From: Planctomycetota bacterium
GTDB lineage: Bacteria; Planctomycetota; UBA1135; GCA-002748355
Direction: 5' to 3'
Length of the DNA: 62,946 nt
Assembly: GCA_002748355.1 (NCBI GenBank)
Contig: PDSF01000047.1
Location: 1-62,946 of the forward strand
Shown in pieces: positions 34,747-44,199 of this stretch (its first letter is position 1; each line of letters starts with the position of its first letter). The notes below the pieces were generated by a model. It was not told where the DNA came from, made no database searches, and worked only from the letters and a program-made list of their open reading frames with translations. The position numbers and the translations under genes are program-made.

Positions 34747-36924
34747 TTGGCCTTACTCCCATGGATGCTCTGCCCGCTCCCCGCACAGGAGCAAGCAAGA
34801 CCCGAGTTCTCGAACAAAACGCTGCACGTGGAAAACGCCTTCGGCACCCCGCGTCAGCAGGTGCTGCGAGTGTCGGTGCCCTTCGCTCGCAGTGAGGCAA
34901 CAACCCTGGAGGGCTGGGGCGTAGCGGGGCACCCCACGGCCTGGCGAACCCTGACGCACTGGCCAGATGGCTCCACACAGTGGGCGCAGGCCCAGTTCGT
35001 CGACACGCTGAAGCCCTTCGAGCAGAAGAGTTACACGGTGACTTGGAGCAAAAAGCCGGTCGCTCCAGGGAAATTCCAGTGGCCGCAGCGAATCGCCGAC
35101 CTGCTCCTCGGCAATCACCTGCGAAGTCAGGTCGAGGATCCTTTCGGCGCCGTCTACGAGGCCGGCCTAGTGCCTGACCCCAAGGCTGGCCCCGATGGAC
35201 TGCTCGAATCAAGCCCCCTGGTCCGCGTCTACCGCCTACGCTCCTACCACCTTCCCAAGGACCCTAAGAAGCCCGGCATTGGCCGCGATTTTCTGAGCCT
35301 GACCGGCTACCTGACCCTCTTCAGCGGCTTCGAGCACGCCGAACTGACGCTTGTCGTTGGCAACGACTACCTGGGAAGCGACCGGGCCGGAGACTCTCCC
35401 GACCCGAACCTGCGCCCCCTTGGGCTAACACGGCTGGCTCGAGTCAGCCTCCTAGTCCAGCATCCCGGTCTCGCGTTTGTGCCGCGCTGGGCGCGCGAAA
35501 ACGCGATCAGCAGGCCAACGCCACTCAAGAACGAGAGCGGCGCGCAGATCGGCTGGCGCCAGGACCTGCTACGCAAGGGACAATGGCTGCTCGGCGACGC
35601 GCAGAGCAAAGCCTGGCGTTTCGTGCTTTTTCCGCCACTAGGCGACCCGAGCAAGCTCCCCGAGGATCCAGACGAGCTCCTGAGACGCCAAAGCGCATCG
35701 GCCATCGCCCTTCAGCCACTCTTCGGTATGCCCGACGTTGACGACATCCGCCGCAGCGGTGCGATGAACGCTCACGGCGGCCCGGCGCCGGCCACAAAGG
35801 ACATACAGCAGCGAGCCGCCGCCGAATGGCAGCGCTGGAGCGGTAAGGATCAGTTCGGGCCTTTTGGGCTCTGGGGTGACATTGGCCGAACCGGCACGAC
35901 AGGAACCCCGCGCAACACGACGATCGGCCTACATCTCGCAGCGCGCAGTGGCAGCCGCCGCCTGATGCTGGCAGCCGAGGGCTGGTGCCTGCAGCAGGCG
36001 ATTCGCGGCTACCACCTCTGGGGCCTTGAGCTCCGAGATGGCCAAGACATTTTCTTGGAAGGGCTGCCCAAGTGGGCCAATGGCTGGGTCACCGGCGACA
36101 CCCTCGGTCGTAACGCGATTCCCCACGCACTGGAGAAACTCCGCGAGGGTTTCCGCTGGCGCGACCCGGGCCCGAACGGGGTCAACCCCTTCGACTACGA
36201 GCACATGACCGTCGACAGGCTCTATGACTTCTACTGCCTCACAGGCGACGCCTGGACGCGTGAGGAGCTACGAGTCATCGGCGAGCAGCTGCGCGGCATG
36301 ATCGTCCTCGACCCTAAGTACTTTTATGGCCACATGTTCTCGAGCCGCGGCGAAGGCTGGTGCATGAAGGCACTGGCACTGTGCTATCAGGCCAGTGGTA
36401 AGCAGGCTCTGAAGCAGCACGCCATCGCCCGGCTACACCAGATCATCGATAAGGAGCGCGGCAAAGCGCCCATGACTTGGGCCGTTAGCCAGGAGCCGCA
36501 CCCAAACGCCTTCGGCCCCGGCGTCCGCTGGGATGCCCCCTGGCAGCAGGCAGCCTTCGTCATGGGTATGGCCGCAGGCTATCGCTACTTTGGCGATCCG
36601 CTGTTCCGCCAGGTGGCCATCGATGTCGCCCGCTACATGGCAAAGGAAGGCTGGCTTGAAGGCGTCGGCCCCAAGTACTTCGTGGCAATAGAAGATCCTC
36701 AGCGCTACAGCCTGCCGAAGGGTTACTCTCCCCTGAGTGGAACGGCTGAGTTCCAAGTGCCGGCGTTCGTGCTCGCAGCTGAAATGGCCGACGAACTTGA
36801 GCTGACGGAGGATGCTCGATTATTTCGCGCAAGAGCCGATCGCATCGTGCAAAACGCCAAACCAGGCAGTGGCCGCTACGCCAACAAATGGTTCCAAATC
36901 TACTTCGACCGCAAGCACCGCTAG
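34747..36924 (+). CDS. Secreted PcRGLX/YetA-like protein (possible polysaccharide lyase)
   Basis: About 725 residues. The start is uncertain: the frame is open back to 34585, but ATGs at 34609 and 34621 overlap the divergent gene's start, while a TTG at 34747 fits just ahead of a hydrophobic ALLPWMLCPLPAQ signal. Residues 15-120 resemble the RIFT-barrel N-domain of the exo-rhamnogalacturonan-lyase (PcRGLX/YetA) family: VLRVSVPFARS and LTHWPDGSTQWAQAQFVD. The C-terminal half is helical and looks like an alpha/alpha toroid (TVDRLYDFYCLTGD, EGWCMKALALCYQAS). Family members act on plant-type polysaccharides, which is the best guess for substrate here. Confidence 0.68.
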   Translation: MALLPWMLCPLPAQEQARPEFSNKTLHVENAFGTPRQQVLRVSVPFARSEATTLEGWGVAGHPTAWRTLTHWPDGSTQWAQAQFVDTLKPFEQKSYTVTWSKKPVAPGKFQWPQRIADLLLGNHLRSQVEDPFGAVYEAGLVPDPKAGPDGLLESSPLVRVYRLRSYHLPKDPKKPGIGRDFLSLTGYLTLFSGFEHAELTLVVGNDYLGSDRAGDSPDPNLRPLGLTRLARVSLLVQHPGLAFVPRWARENAISRPTPLKNESGAQIGWRQDLLRKGQWLLGDAQSKAWRFVLFPPLGDPSKLPEDPDELLRRQSASAIALQPLFGMPDVDDIRRSGAMNAHGGPAPATKDIQQRAAAEWQRWSGKDQFGPFGLWGDIGRTGTTGTPRNTTIGLHLAARSGSRRLMLAAEGWCLQQAIRGYHLWGLELRDGQDIFLEGLPKWANGWVTGDTLGRNAIPHALEKLREGFRWRDPGPNGVNPFDYEHMTVDRLYDFYCLTGDAWTREELRVIGEQLRGMIVLDPKYFYGHMFSSRGEGWCMKALALCYQASGKQALKQHAIARLHQIIDKERGKAPMTWAVSQEPHPNAFGPGVRWDAPWQQAAFVMGMAAGYRYFGDPLFRQVAIDVARYMAKEGWLEGVGPKYFVAIEDPQRYSLPKGYSPLSGTAEFQVPAFVLAAEMADELELTEDARLFRARADRIVQNAKPGSGRYANKWFQIYFDRKHR

Positions 36925-36939
36925 CCAAACAGACCCATC

Positions 36940-38670
36940 GTGAGCCGAGTTCTCTTCCTACCCCTCGCCATCGATAAGAGCCTCCAAGGCCGCAGCCAGC
37001 CCTTGCCGCTGACAGTGGCCGCACGGCAAATCCCGAGACAGCTCGCCGAACTCATCGCGGGCAAGGGTTCGCTGCACACCAGCTACATGCCCTTAGTCGG
37101 CAACGACCAAGGCCGACGCGGCTTCGTAGGTTTTGAAGATCTGGTGCCACTCGAACAACTCACCCGGATCTTCCAGCCCTTGCAGCAGCGCCCCGACTAC
37201 GTCATCGACGGCCTACTAGGGGAGGATCAGCTCGAGCTGAGGCTGAGCGCTCCGGGCAGCGAAACCAGCATTCGGCAGCTGGACCTACCCTTCGACCCCA
37301 ACGAGCTACAAGCGCTGCTCAACCGACTCGTGCTGGAACTCTGGGAGCTCTTCGATCTTCCAGGGCGACCGAGCACCGTGCCCCCAATGAATGCGGAGGC
37401 CTTCGCCTGCTTCCTTGCCGGTCGCGACGAGGAACTCGCCGCCCAAGCCAACCTCACCAGAACTGCGCGCGAAAGTGCCTTCCTGCCCTTTCTGGCTGGC
37501 CTCCAGCACGAACCCGGCCAAGAGAGGATTCTCAACGCCACACTCGAGCTTGCGCGGCTCTATATCGAGCAGGGACGAGGCGACTCTAACGAAGCCTGCC
37601 AATCACTGGCCCAGGCAGCCCAGTCCGGTGAGGCACCACTGCGATACCTGATGGGGGCTTTGACCTTAGTCCGGCAAGTCGGCAACTTTCCGGCCATCGC
37701 CCAGATTGGTGTCCACTACTTGCGGCATCGCCCCAAAGATGCCGAAGCAGCCTTGCTCGTTGGCGCCGCCCATTGGAGCCAAGAAAACATCGAAGGCACA
37801 CGGATCCTACTCACCGGATGTGTCAACCAGTGGAGTGAAGAGGATCCTCAAGGCCAGGCTCGATCAGGCGCCTTGGCCCTCCTGGCGGAAGCGCAGCGCG
37901 CTGCCGGCGACCGATCCGCTGAGAAACAAACCCTCGCCCTACTTCGCCGCTGCAAGGAGTGGACGGTTCACGCTGCCGAGTTCGCCGCACGCACCCTAAG
38001 CACCCAGGAGTCCGCGTTTGAGGAAGCTCTTCAGATCCTGCACCAGGCTCTGGAAAGCCACCCCAAAGACGCACGACTCTTGCTCGAGAAGGGGCACTGC
38101 CTCTTGCTCTCGGGAAAAGCAGAGGATGCTCGCCAATCCCTGCTCGAAGCCTCCTCAGGCCCGCCTGAAACCGCCATAGAGGCTCGACGGCTGCTCAGCT
38201 TCGTAGAAGGGCCGGAGATTTTACAGGGCATCGACATGGTTGAGCGACTGCTTCACCAGAAGAAGGCCGCCGACGCGCTCCGCATCGCCAAGAAAACCGC
38301 GAAGCTGGCGCCAAAGCAGGCCGAGCCTCAGTACCTAATCGGCCTAGCTCACAGCCAGCTGGGTCAAGTCCGCCGCGCAGTCCGTGCTTTGCGTAAGAGC
38401 CTCGAACTCGACCCAAGACTCGCCGAAGCCCGCAATCGCCTGGGCATCCTCCTCGTATCCCTAGGTCGCTACCGGGAAGCCTACTCCGAACTCAAACAAG
38501 TGCTCCAGGAGCTCCCCAACGAGATCGGACCACTCTTGCACATGGCCCAGGCCTGCTACTACCTGCGACGCTTCGACGAGGGTCGGGAGTTCATAGCGCG
38601 GGCAGAAAAACTGCAGCCCGAACACCCGATGCTGCGGCAGACAAAGGACACCTTCTACAGCCACGATTGA
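36940..38670 (+). CDS. TPR-repeat protein of unknown function
   Basis: 576 residues from a GTG at 36940, 15 bases after the upstream stop, so probably cotranscribed. The first 140 residues are unassigned and contain VLFLPLAIDKSLQ and a predicted alpha/beta fold. From about 160 on it consists of tetratricopeptide helices; the clearest are AEPQYLIGLAHSQLGQVRRA and LAEARNRLGILLVSLGRYRE near 460-525. No signal peptide, so cytoplasmic. TPRs usually bind partner proteins; the partner is not evident. Confidence 0.8.
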   Translation: MSRVLFLPLAIDKSLQGRSQPLPLTVAARQIPRQLAELIAGKGSLHTSYMPLVGNDQGRRGFVGFEDLVPLEQLTRIFQPLQQRPDYVIDGLLGEDQLELRLSAPGSETSIRQLDLPFDPNELQALLNRLVLELWELFDLPGRPSTVPPMNAEAFACFLAGRDEELAAQANLTRTARESAFLPFLAGLQHEPGQERILNATLELARLYIEQGRGDSNEACQSLAQAAQSGEAPLRYLMGALTLVRQVGNFPAIAQIGVHYLRHRPKDAEAALLVGAAHWSQENIEGTRILLTGCVNQWSEEDPQGQARSGALALLAEAQRAAGDRSAEKQTLALLRRCKEWTVHAAEFAARTLSTQESAFEEALQILHQALESHPKDARLLLEKGHCLLLSGKAEDARQSLLEASSGPPETAIEARRLLSFVEGPEILQGIDMVERLLHQKKAADALRIAKKTAKLAPKQAEPQYLIGLAHSQLGQVRRAVRALRKSLELDPRLAEARNRLGILLVSLGRYREAYSELKQVLQELPNEIGPLLHMAQACYYLRRFDEGREFIARAEKLQPEHPMLRQTKDTFYSHD

Positions 38671-39047
38671 CGCGAGATGGGGCCGATCCGAAGCAGCGCA
38701 ACCTATCCAGGCCCCTGGAGCACCGGAGCGGCAGCCGATGCCTTCCGATCCAGCTCCAAGATCCACAGCGCCGGTTCGGACCGAAACTTGTCCGCAGTGC
38801 CGCCGATGAGTTGAATGTGCCAAGCCTTAGCTGGCCTTTGAAAAGGATCGCGAGTGACAGGGGGCGTCGCAGACGGTGCTTTGTCGCCGTGCGCATATTT
38901 CGTCCGGCCTGTTAGGCCAGGAGCAAGGGCTCGCCGCTGTAGCTCAACACTCTCCGCTTATCCGTTCTCTCGGAAGAACTCGCCCCGCGACCAACGCCCC
39001 GGCTTCTGATCCAATCAGAACCCACCCCCTCCTGCCCTGCGAGTGTG
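38671..39047. other. Intergenic stretch with repeat copy C
   Basis: About 377 bases between the TPR gene and kynU. It holds repeat copy C; otherwise I see no gene, and the kynU promoter must lie in its second half. Confidence 0.6.
38837..38918 (+). repeat. Dispersed intergenic repeat, copy C
   Basis: TTTGAAAAGGATCGC, GAGTGACAGGGG, GGCGTCGCAGACGG, then GTCGCCGTGCGCATATTTCG and CGGCCTGTTAGG. Shares both ends with copies A and B and is the shortest. Confidence 0.65.
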
Positions 39048-40259
39048 ATGATGAGTGACGACATCCCCGTAATCGACCCGAACGCCTGGCGTGAGCAGTT
39101 CCCCATCACCCAGAAGACGGTCTACATGATCAGCAATTCGCTTGGGGCTATGCCGCGGTCGACACGGGACAACCTGAATCGCTACGCCGACATTTGGGAG
39201 GCACGCGGGGTCCGGAGTTGGGCAGAAGGCTGGTGGGTCAAGCAGAACGACCTGGCCGAGCACTTTTCACAGATCCTGGGCGTGCCGGCCTCGGCATTAT
39301 CCCTGCATCAAAACGTCACCATGGCCTCGGCGGTCTTTGCGTCCTCGCTGCGCTTCGATAGCCCACGCAACAAGATCGTCTACACGGACATGAACTTCCC
39401 GACGATCATGTACCTCTATGACGGGATCGCGCGGCAGCACGGCGCACGCGTAGTGCGAGTCGAGTCGCCAGATGGCATTGGGGTGCCCACAGAAAAACTC
39501 CTCGACGCGATCGACGAGGAAACGGCACTCGTGCCGATCAGCCACGTGCTATTCCGCTCGTCATTCATCCAAGACGCACAAACGATCGTCGAAAAGGCAC
39601 GCAGGGTTGGCGCCATCGTCGTGCTCGACGTCTACCAGTCCGTCGGCTGCATACCTCTAGAGCTACATAAGTGGGGGGTGCATGCGGCAGTGGGGGGGCC
39701 GCTCAAGTTTTGCTGCGGCGGTCCAGGGTCGTGCTTCCTCTACGTAGACCCGGAACTCTGCCAAGAACTCGCACCGGCCTACACCGGATGGATGGCGCAC
39801 AAGCAACCCTTCGACTTCGACACTGGTCCCATTGACCGTCGAGAGGATGGATGGCGCTTCCTCCACGGCACCCCCAACGTCCCTGGGCTTTTCGCCGCTG
39901 AAGAGGGCGTGCGCATCTGCGCCGAGATTGGCATGGAGGCAGTCCGCAAGCACTCGATGAAGCAGACACAGCTGATCTGGGAGACAGCCCAAGAACTGGG
40001 CCTCAAATCCACAGCCCCAGAGAACCCCGAGCAGCGGGGCGGCACCATCGCCATCGACGCGCCACACGGCTATGAGGTCTGTCAGGAACTACTTGCTCGC
40101 GACTTCATCGTCGACTATCGCCCCAAGGCCGGGGTGCGCATTGCGCCGCACTTCTACACCCTCGACGAGGAGTGCGTAGCGACCGTGCACCAGATCCGCA
40201 AGATCCTCGACAGCAAGGCCTACGAGAAGCACCTCGGACAGGAGAAGCGGCCAGGGTGA
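39048..40259 (+). CDS. kynU: Kynureninase-like class V aminotransferase-fold enzyme
   Basis: About 403 residues (ATGs at 39048 and 39051 follow a GTG at 39045). PLP-dependent fold type I: VYMISNSLGAMPRST binds the phosphate end, VVLDVYQSVG has the Asp that contacts the pyridine N, and GGPLKFCCGGPG has the PLP lysine (about residue 221). The LHQNVTMA and LHGTPNVPGLF elements fit kynureninase, which cleaves kynurenine or 3-hydroxykynurenine to (hydroxy)anthranilate and alanine. The overlap with a kynurenine-formamidase-like gene supports this reading. The substrate is inferred from family and neighbour. Confidence 0.82.
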   Translation: MMSDDIPVIDPNAWREQFPITQKTVYMISNSLGAMPRSTRDNLNRYADIWEARGVRSWAEGWWVKQNDLAEHFSQILGVPASALSLHQNVTMASAVFASSLRFDSPRNKIVYTDMNFPTIMYLYDGIARQHGARVVRVESPDGIGVPTEKLLDAIDEETALVPISHVLFRSSFIQDAQTIVEKARRVGAIVVLDVYQSVGCIPLELHKWGVHAAVGGPLKFCCGGPGSCFLYVDPELCQELAPAYTGWMAHKQPFDFDTGPIDRREDGWRFLHGTPNVPGLFAAEEGVRICAEIGMEAVRKHSMKQTQLIWETAQELGLKSTAPENPEQRGGTIAIDAPHGYEVCQELLARDFIVDYRPKAGVRIAPHFYTLDEECVATVHQIRKILDSKAYEKHLGQEKRPG

Positions 40260-40885
40260 GGAAGCTCTTCGATATCTCGCAAGCAGTTTCCGAGGAGACT
40301 GCGGTCTGGCCTGGCGACACCCCGTTCTCCAAGGACTGGGTCATGCGCATCGCCGACGGGATGGCGTGCAACGTCTCGACCATCCACATGTCGGTGCACT
40401 GCGGCACGCACACCGATGCTCCGTACCACTTCATTGAAGAGGCGCCAAAAATGGCCGAAGTGCCACTGGCGCCCTATCTCGGGCCATGCCGCGTCGTACA
40501 TGTAACGCCCCTAGGGAATCCAAAACGCGTCCCCCTGACAGCCTTCGCTGGGCTGGAACGCGGAGAACGAGTTCTGTTCCGGACCGTCACAGATCTCGAC
40601 CCAGCCCAATTCGACGAAGCCTTCTGCAGCCTCGGACTCGCAGCCGCGCAGCATGCCTGTGAACTCGGACTGGCGCTTGTCGGCCTCGACACCCCCTCGA
40701 TGGACTGCTTCACATCCAAGACGATGGAAAGCCACAAGTGCCTGCTCGAAGGTGGCGTAGCCATCCTTGAGAACCTCGACCTAAGCCAGGTTCCCGCGGG
40801 TCGCTACGAGTTGATCGCTCTGCCACTCAAGCTCGTCGGCGTAGATAGCTCACCTGTGCGTGCAGTGCTGCGCGAGCTGGACTGA
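40256..40885 (+). CDS. kynB: Arylformamidase / cyclase-family metal hydrolase
   Basis: 209 residues from a GTG at 40256 that overlaps the kynU stop (GTGA). The zinc-binding HCGTHTDAPYHF (about 44-55) is the defining motif of the cyclase/KynB family; VGLDTPSMD and LLEGGVAILENLDL also match. It would hydrolyse N-formylkynurenine to kynurenine, the step before KynU. Tryptophan 2,3-dioxygenase is not in the window. Coupled translation with kynU supports a two-step kynurenine route to anthranilate. Confidence 0.85.
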   Translation: MRKLFDISQAVSEETAVWPGDTPFSKDWVMRIADGMACNVSTIHMSVHCGTHTDAPYHFIEEAPKMAEVPLAPYLGPCRVVHVTPLGNPKRVPLTAFAGLERGERVLFRTVTDLDPAQFDEAFCSLGLAAAQHACELGLALVGLDTPSMDCFTSKTMESHKCLLEGGVAILENLDLSQVPAGRYELIALPLKLVGVDSSPVRAVLRELD

Positions 40886-40904
40886 TCTAGATCGGCAAAG
40901 CCGC

Positions 40905-43193
40905 TCAGAAGAGCACGATCCGCTGCACCAGGTTACTGCTCTGTAGTGGGAAAGCCGGGGTTTTGCTATCGATAACGACGGCTTGAACGAAGAAGCTTAT
41001 CTGCGCAAATCCCGGCGGCACCGACCACTGCACTGAGCCTTGACCGATAGCGTTTGGCACGAAAACACCAAAGTGACTCAGTGACTTGAAGCCGTTACCA
41101 ATACCCAGGTCGACAATGCCTGGAAGCTTTGACGGCTGCTTGCTCGGCGACAAATAATATATGCCGACTTCGCTCGGCCGCATCCACAGCTCGTCACGCA
41201 CTGCCATAAACGAGGTGAGCTTCTGCAATCCCACGAGCCAAGGCTGGGTCACTGGTAGATACTCAAGCGTCAGCACGTTACTCGTCCCGGCCAGGTTTTT
41301 TACCCGAACCTGCACCTTGCCGAGAAGCTTCGGAAATGGTGGCACGAAAGCCAGCGACCCGGGTGAGGCCGAGAGCGGGATAACGCTCTGCTTGCCTACG
41401 AGCACCTGCGTAACGGTATCGAGACGGGTTCCGGTAAGGGTAAGCTTGCCGCCGCCATAAACGGGCGTCTGGGAGCTGCTGATCTTTGTTAGTGTCGGGA
41501 CGGGTATCGAACTCCGCTGCCCTAGACCCGCGATCGCAAAAGTGAGGTGTGGATTCAGCAGCGAAGACGCCGTCACCTCAGCCCAATAGAGGCCCGGCGC
41601 CGAGAAGGTCCATTCGACTTTATCGTAGGAGTTGGCACCGCTGAGTATCGAGCTAGCCAAGAGATTCTTGGCGCCATCATAAATCCTCAGGTCGAGGTTC
41701 TCGTATGCGCTACTCGCAAACTTCTGGCGCTGCCAAGTAATCGTGACCGAGTGCCGCCCCGCCTTCTTGATCAGAAAGGGATAGAGCTTCTTTTTGGCGC
41801 TCTGATCGATCTTGTCCTCGAAGACATCCTGGGCCACCGCCGCCTCGGTCAAAAGTTCAGCGCGCATATAGCCGGCGCCCTTGCCGGCCCCCGCTGAACT
41901 ATCCTCAGTGCTGTTAAGCAGAAGGGCCTTGGTGCTCAGGGCCGAGAGCTTGGGATTAGCCTGGCGAGCTAGAGCCGCGGCTCCCGCTACGAGTGGAGCG
42001 GAAAATGAGGTGCCGCTGACCTGCGAGACTCGGCTCTCCTGGTCTGGAACAGCAAGGTAGACCCCAGCGCCAACAGCGACCATGTCCGGGACGACCTTGC
42101 CGAAGCTCGTGGTACCGCGACCCGAAAAGCTAGAGATCTTGCGTGACCCGTTATCTACCGAGCCAACGCTCAAACCGTTATAGCCGGCCTGGGTGGACCT
42201 GATGTTTCCCCCGTTATTGCCGGACGGCACCGTCACCAGCACATCTCCGTTCACAACGGCCGAATCGAGTGCCTGCTGGGTCGCGTCACTAGGATCCGGC
42301 GAACCGCTGTAGCTATTGTTCGCCACCTTGATCCCGTAGCGCTGGACATCGGCGAGGACGCGCTGCCATCCACGCGTGAGGTGGGCGCTGGTCGTGCTGC
42401 CATTGGCGTAGGACGCGATATTGATACCGACGAAATCGCATTCGGGCGCGCAGCCGTTGTCGACTTTGGCGAGAGTAGACCAGCTCGCACCGCCGACGGC
42501 ATGGGAACACATCGTGCCGTGTCCGGTCAGGTCATCACCCGTCTTACCGGACACGACAGAGAAAGCGGCCTTGATCCGGTTGCGGGCGCTGCTGCTGCCC
42601 CCCGAGTAGTACAGGCGGTGGGGGCGATTGCTCTTTTGGTAGCGGACGTCGATACCAGTATCGAGGATAGCCACGGTCACCCCCCAGCCCTTGACCGTCC
42701 GTGAGTTGACGGTCATAAGGTTGGCGGCATCGGAGTTGTGACTGCGCGCGTTGCTAGCCTTGGTGAGGGCGGGTGCATAGATGTAGTTCGGCTGCACTCG
42801 CTCGACACCAGGGAGCATCGCAAGCTGGGCCCGCTTGGCCGGATCGATCCGGACCGCAGAAGCATTGATGATCCAGTAGTGCTCGATCACGACTCCGCCG
42901 AGCTGGCGAAGCCTGAGGGAGAAAGGCGCACGCTGCGCTGCATTCCGCTCCCGGATCCCCCGGACAAGCCGCCCGTAGGCCTCAGGATCCGGCAGCACCC
43001 GGTTCGCCTCCCGCAGCACGGAGAGATCGCAAGAGCGCTCGGAAAAGTGCACGATGAACTCTCCCGCGACAGCCCGTCGACCGTCCTCCCAGCTCACAAG
43101 CTCGGATCTCTCGTCCTGCTGAGCCCCTAGCCCTACTGCGCAGAGGAGAACGGCAAGAAAGCAGGGGCATAGCTTCAGGGTTGCCCAGATCAT
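40905..43193 (-). CDS. Secreted subtilisin-family serine protease with IPT/TIG domain
   Basis: 762 residues from the ATG at 43193, which gives a signal peptide (LKLCPCFLAVLLCAVGLGAQ). Residues 40-140 are an I9-like propeptide ending VERVQPNYIYAP. The S8 catalytic triad is Asp178 (AILDTGID), His225 (TGHGTMCSH) and Ser396 (SGTSFSAPL), with oxyanion region SGNNGG. After about 470 comes a pre-peptidase-like beta-sandwich (SVTITWQRQ...LDLRIYDGAK), then an IPT/TIG domain at about 580-660 (GGGKLTLTGTRLDTVTQVLV). It acts outside the cell on unknown proteins. It is convergent with kynB. Confidence 0.93.
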   Translation of the reverse strand: MIWATLKLCPCFLAVLLCAVGLGAQQDERSELVSWEDGRRAVAGEFIVHFSERSCDLSVLREANRVLPDPEAYGRLVRGIRERNAAQRAPFSLRLRQLGGVVIEHYWIINASAVRIDPAKRAQLAMLPGVERVQPNYIYAPALTKASNARSHNSDAANLMTVNSRTVKGWGVTVAILDTGIDVRYQKSNRPHRLYYSGGSSSARNRIKAAFSVVSGKTGDDLTGHGTMCSHAVGGASWSTLAKVDNGCAPECDFVGINIASYANGSTTSAHLTRGWQRVLADVQRYGIKVANNSYSGSPDPSDATQQALDSAVVNGDVLVTVPSGNNGGNIRSTQAGYNGLSVGSVDNGSRKISSFSGRGTTSFGKVVPDMVAVGAGVYLAVPDQESRVSQVSGTSFSAPLVAGAAALARQANPKLSALSTKALLLNSTEDSSAGAGKGAGYMRAELLTEAAVAQDVFEDKIDQSAKKKLYPFLIKKAGRHSVTITWQRQKFASSAYENLDLRIYDGAKNLLASSILSGANSYDKVEWTFSAPGLYWAEVTASSLLNPHLTFAIAGLGQRSSIPVPTLTKISSSQTPVYGGGKLTLTGTRLDTVTQVLVGKQSVIPLSASPGSLAFVPPFPKLLGKVQVRVKNLAGTSNVLTLEYLPVTQPWLVGLQKLTSFMAVRDELWMRPSEVGIYYLSPSKQPSKLPGIVDLGIGNGFKSLSHFGVFVPNAIGQGSVQWSVPPGFAQISFFVQAVVIDSKTPAFPLQSSNLVQRIVLF

Positions 43194-43456
43194 AGACCCA
43201 GGCCCAAGGAGCAAGTTTTCGCCGAAAACACCATTTCTCATTCCACAGATGGGGGGCACAAGGGGATAGGGGAATAGCTGGCTCCAGAAACATGAGACCT
43301 GGAACTCCCAATAATGCCCTACTGCAAAAAGTCTTGCTGGCGGGATTCTGTGAACTCAGGTTTGGGACAACACCCAGTCGGGGCTAGAGAAGGGATTTTG
43401 AAACCAAACTCGAAGGGCCATACATCGGCCCTCGCTTTGGACCGAGGGGAACGACG

Positions 43457-44011
43457 ATGAGCAGTTTGGGCCTGAAGCTCTATTTCCTGCGCACACGCCA
43501 CAAACAGGTCACCCAAATGGCTATCGCCAAGGAACTGGGGATCCGGCAGGCCACCATCTCCAACCTGGAACAGGACATATCCCAGCCGAGCCTCCCACTA
43601 CTTCGGGTCTTGTGTAGCTATTTCGACGTATCACCCAGCTACCTCCTCGATGACGAGGGACCATTGGAACCTTCTCCAACCGAACACTGGTCCCGGCGGC
43701 ACCAGCTGGTCGCAGTAGGGCAGTATTTGGAGCTAGGAAGCAACGCCATCCACGAACTCGCAGACGGAAAACGCCTAGTCGCAATCCTTCCGGGCATCCC
43801 GGTTTATGACGAAGAGGCCGCCAAGCAGCGGGCCGCCGGCGACCCAAGCATCGCAAATGCCCACACCCTGCAAGTCGAGCGCAAGCGCCGCCAGGAAGCC
43901 GAACTGCGCCAGCAGCTGGAAAACGAGCGTCAGGCCAGCCGCATGCGGCGCCGCGGCGTCAGCCGCAGCAAAAGCGAAGAGCTCAGCGAACAGAGCGGCA
44001 TCAACAGCTAA
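43457..44011 (+). CDS. XRE-family transcriptional regulator
   Basis: 184 residues. Residues 5-65 form a Cro/CI helix-turn-helix: KLYFLRTRHKQVTQMAIAKE, LGIRQATISNLEQDISQP and FDVSPSYLLDDE. The rest has a short globular part (LVAILPGIPVYDEEAA) and a charged coiled-coil-like tail (VERKRRQEAELRQQLENERQ) ending in basic residues. GAGGGGAACGACG precedes the ATG. Its targets are unknown. It is divergent from the subtilase gene (about 260 bases between). Confidence 0.88.
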   Translation: MSSLGLKLYFLRTRHKQVTQMAIAKELGIRQATISNLEQDISQPSLPLLRVLCSYFDVSPSYLLDDEGPLEPSPTEHWSRRHQLVAVGQYLELGSNAIHELADGKRLVAILPGIPVYDEEAAKQRAAGDPSIANAHTLQVERKRRQEAELRQQLENERQASRMRRRGVSRSKSEELSEQSGINS

Positions 44012-44070
44012 GAGGCCTGGCCTGCCACTCGGTGGCTGGGGCTTGCTAGAGAGCCTTACGGGACTGGAAA

Positions 44071-44199
44071 TCAGAGATAGAGCTCCAGCGCCAGAGACAA
44101 AAGCCACAGGAGCACCCCTAGTACCAGCCCGAGGAGAAACTGGTGCAGGACGGGAACCCTGCCGGACTCTTCGCTCTTCTGCTCGTCCACCTTCTTCAC
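44071..44199 (-). CDS. 42-residue single-TM peptide overlapping ligA
   Basis: GTG start at 44199 overlaps the ligA stop by four bases (GTGA). Residues 1-18 are charged (VKKVDEQKSEESGR) and 19-42 are one hydrophobic helix ending at the C-terminus (QFLLGLVLGVLLWLLSLALE). Start overlap, clean topology and the stop immediately after the helix support a real small membrane protein, perhaps translated by reinitiation. No family is known to me. Confidence 0.5.
   Translation of the reverse strand: MKKVDEQKSEESGRVPVLHQFLLGLVLGVLLWLLSLALELYL

Noticed and set aside
33513..34895. 460-residue plus-strand frame opposite the DUF1573-like gene
   Set aside because: Asp/Leu/His-rich shadow; the minus strand has the signal peptide and family pattern.
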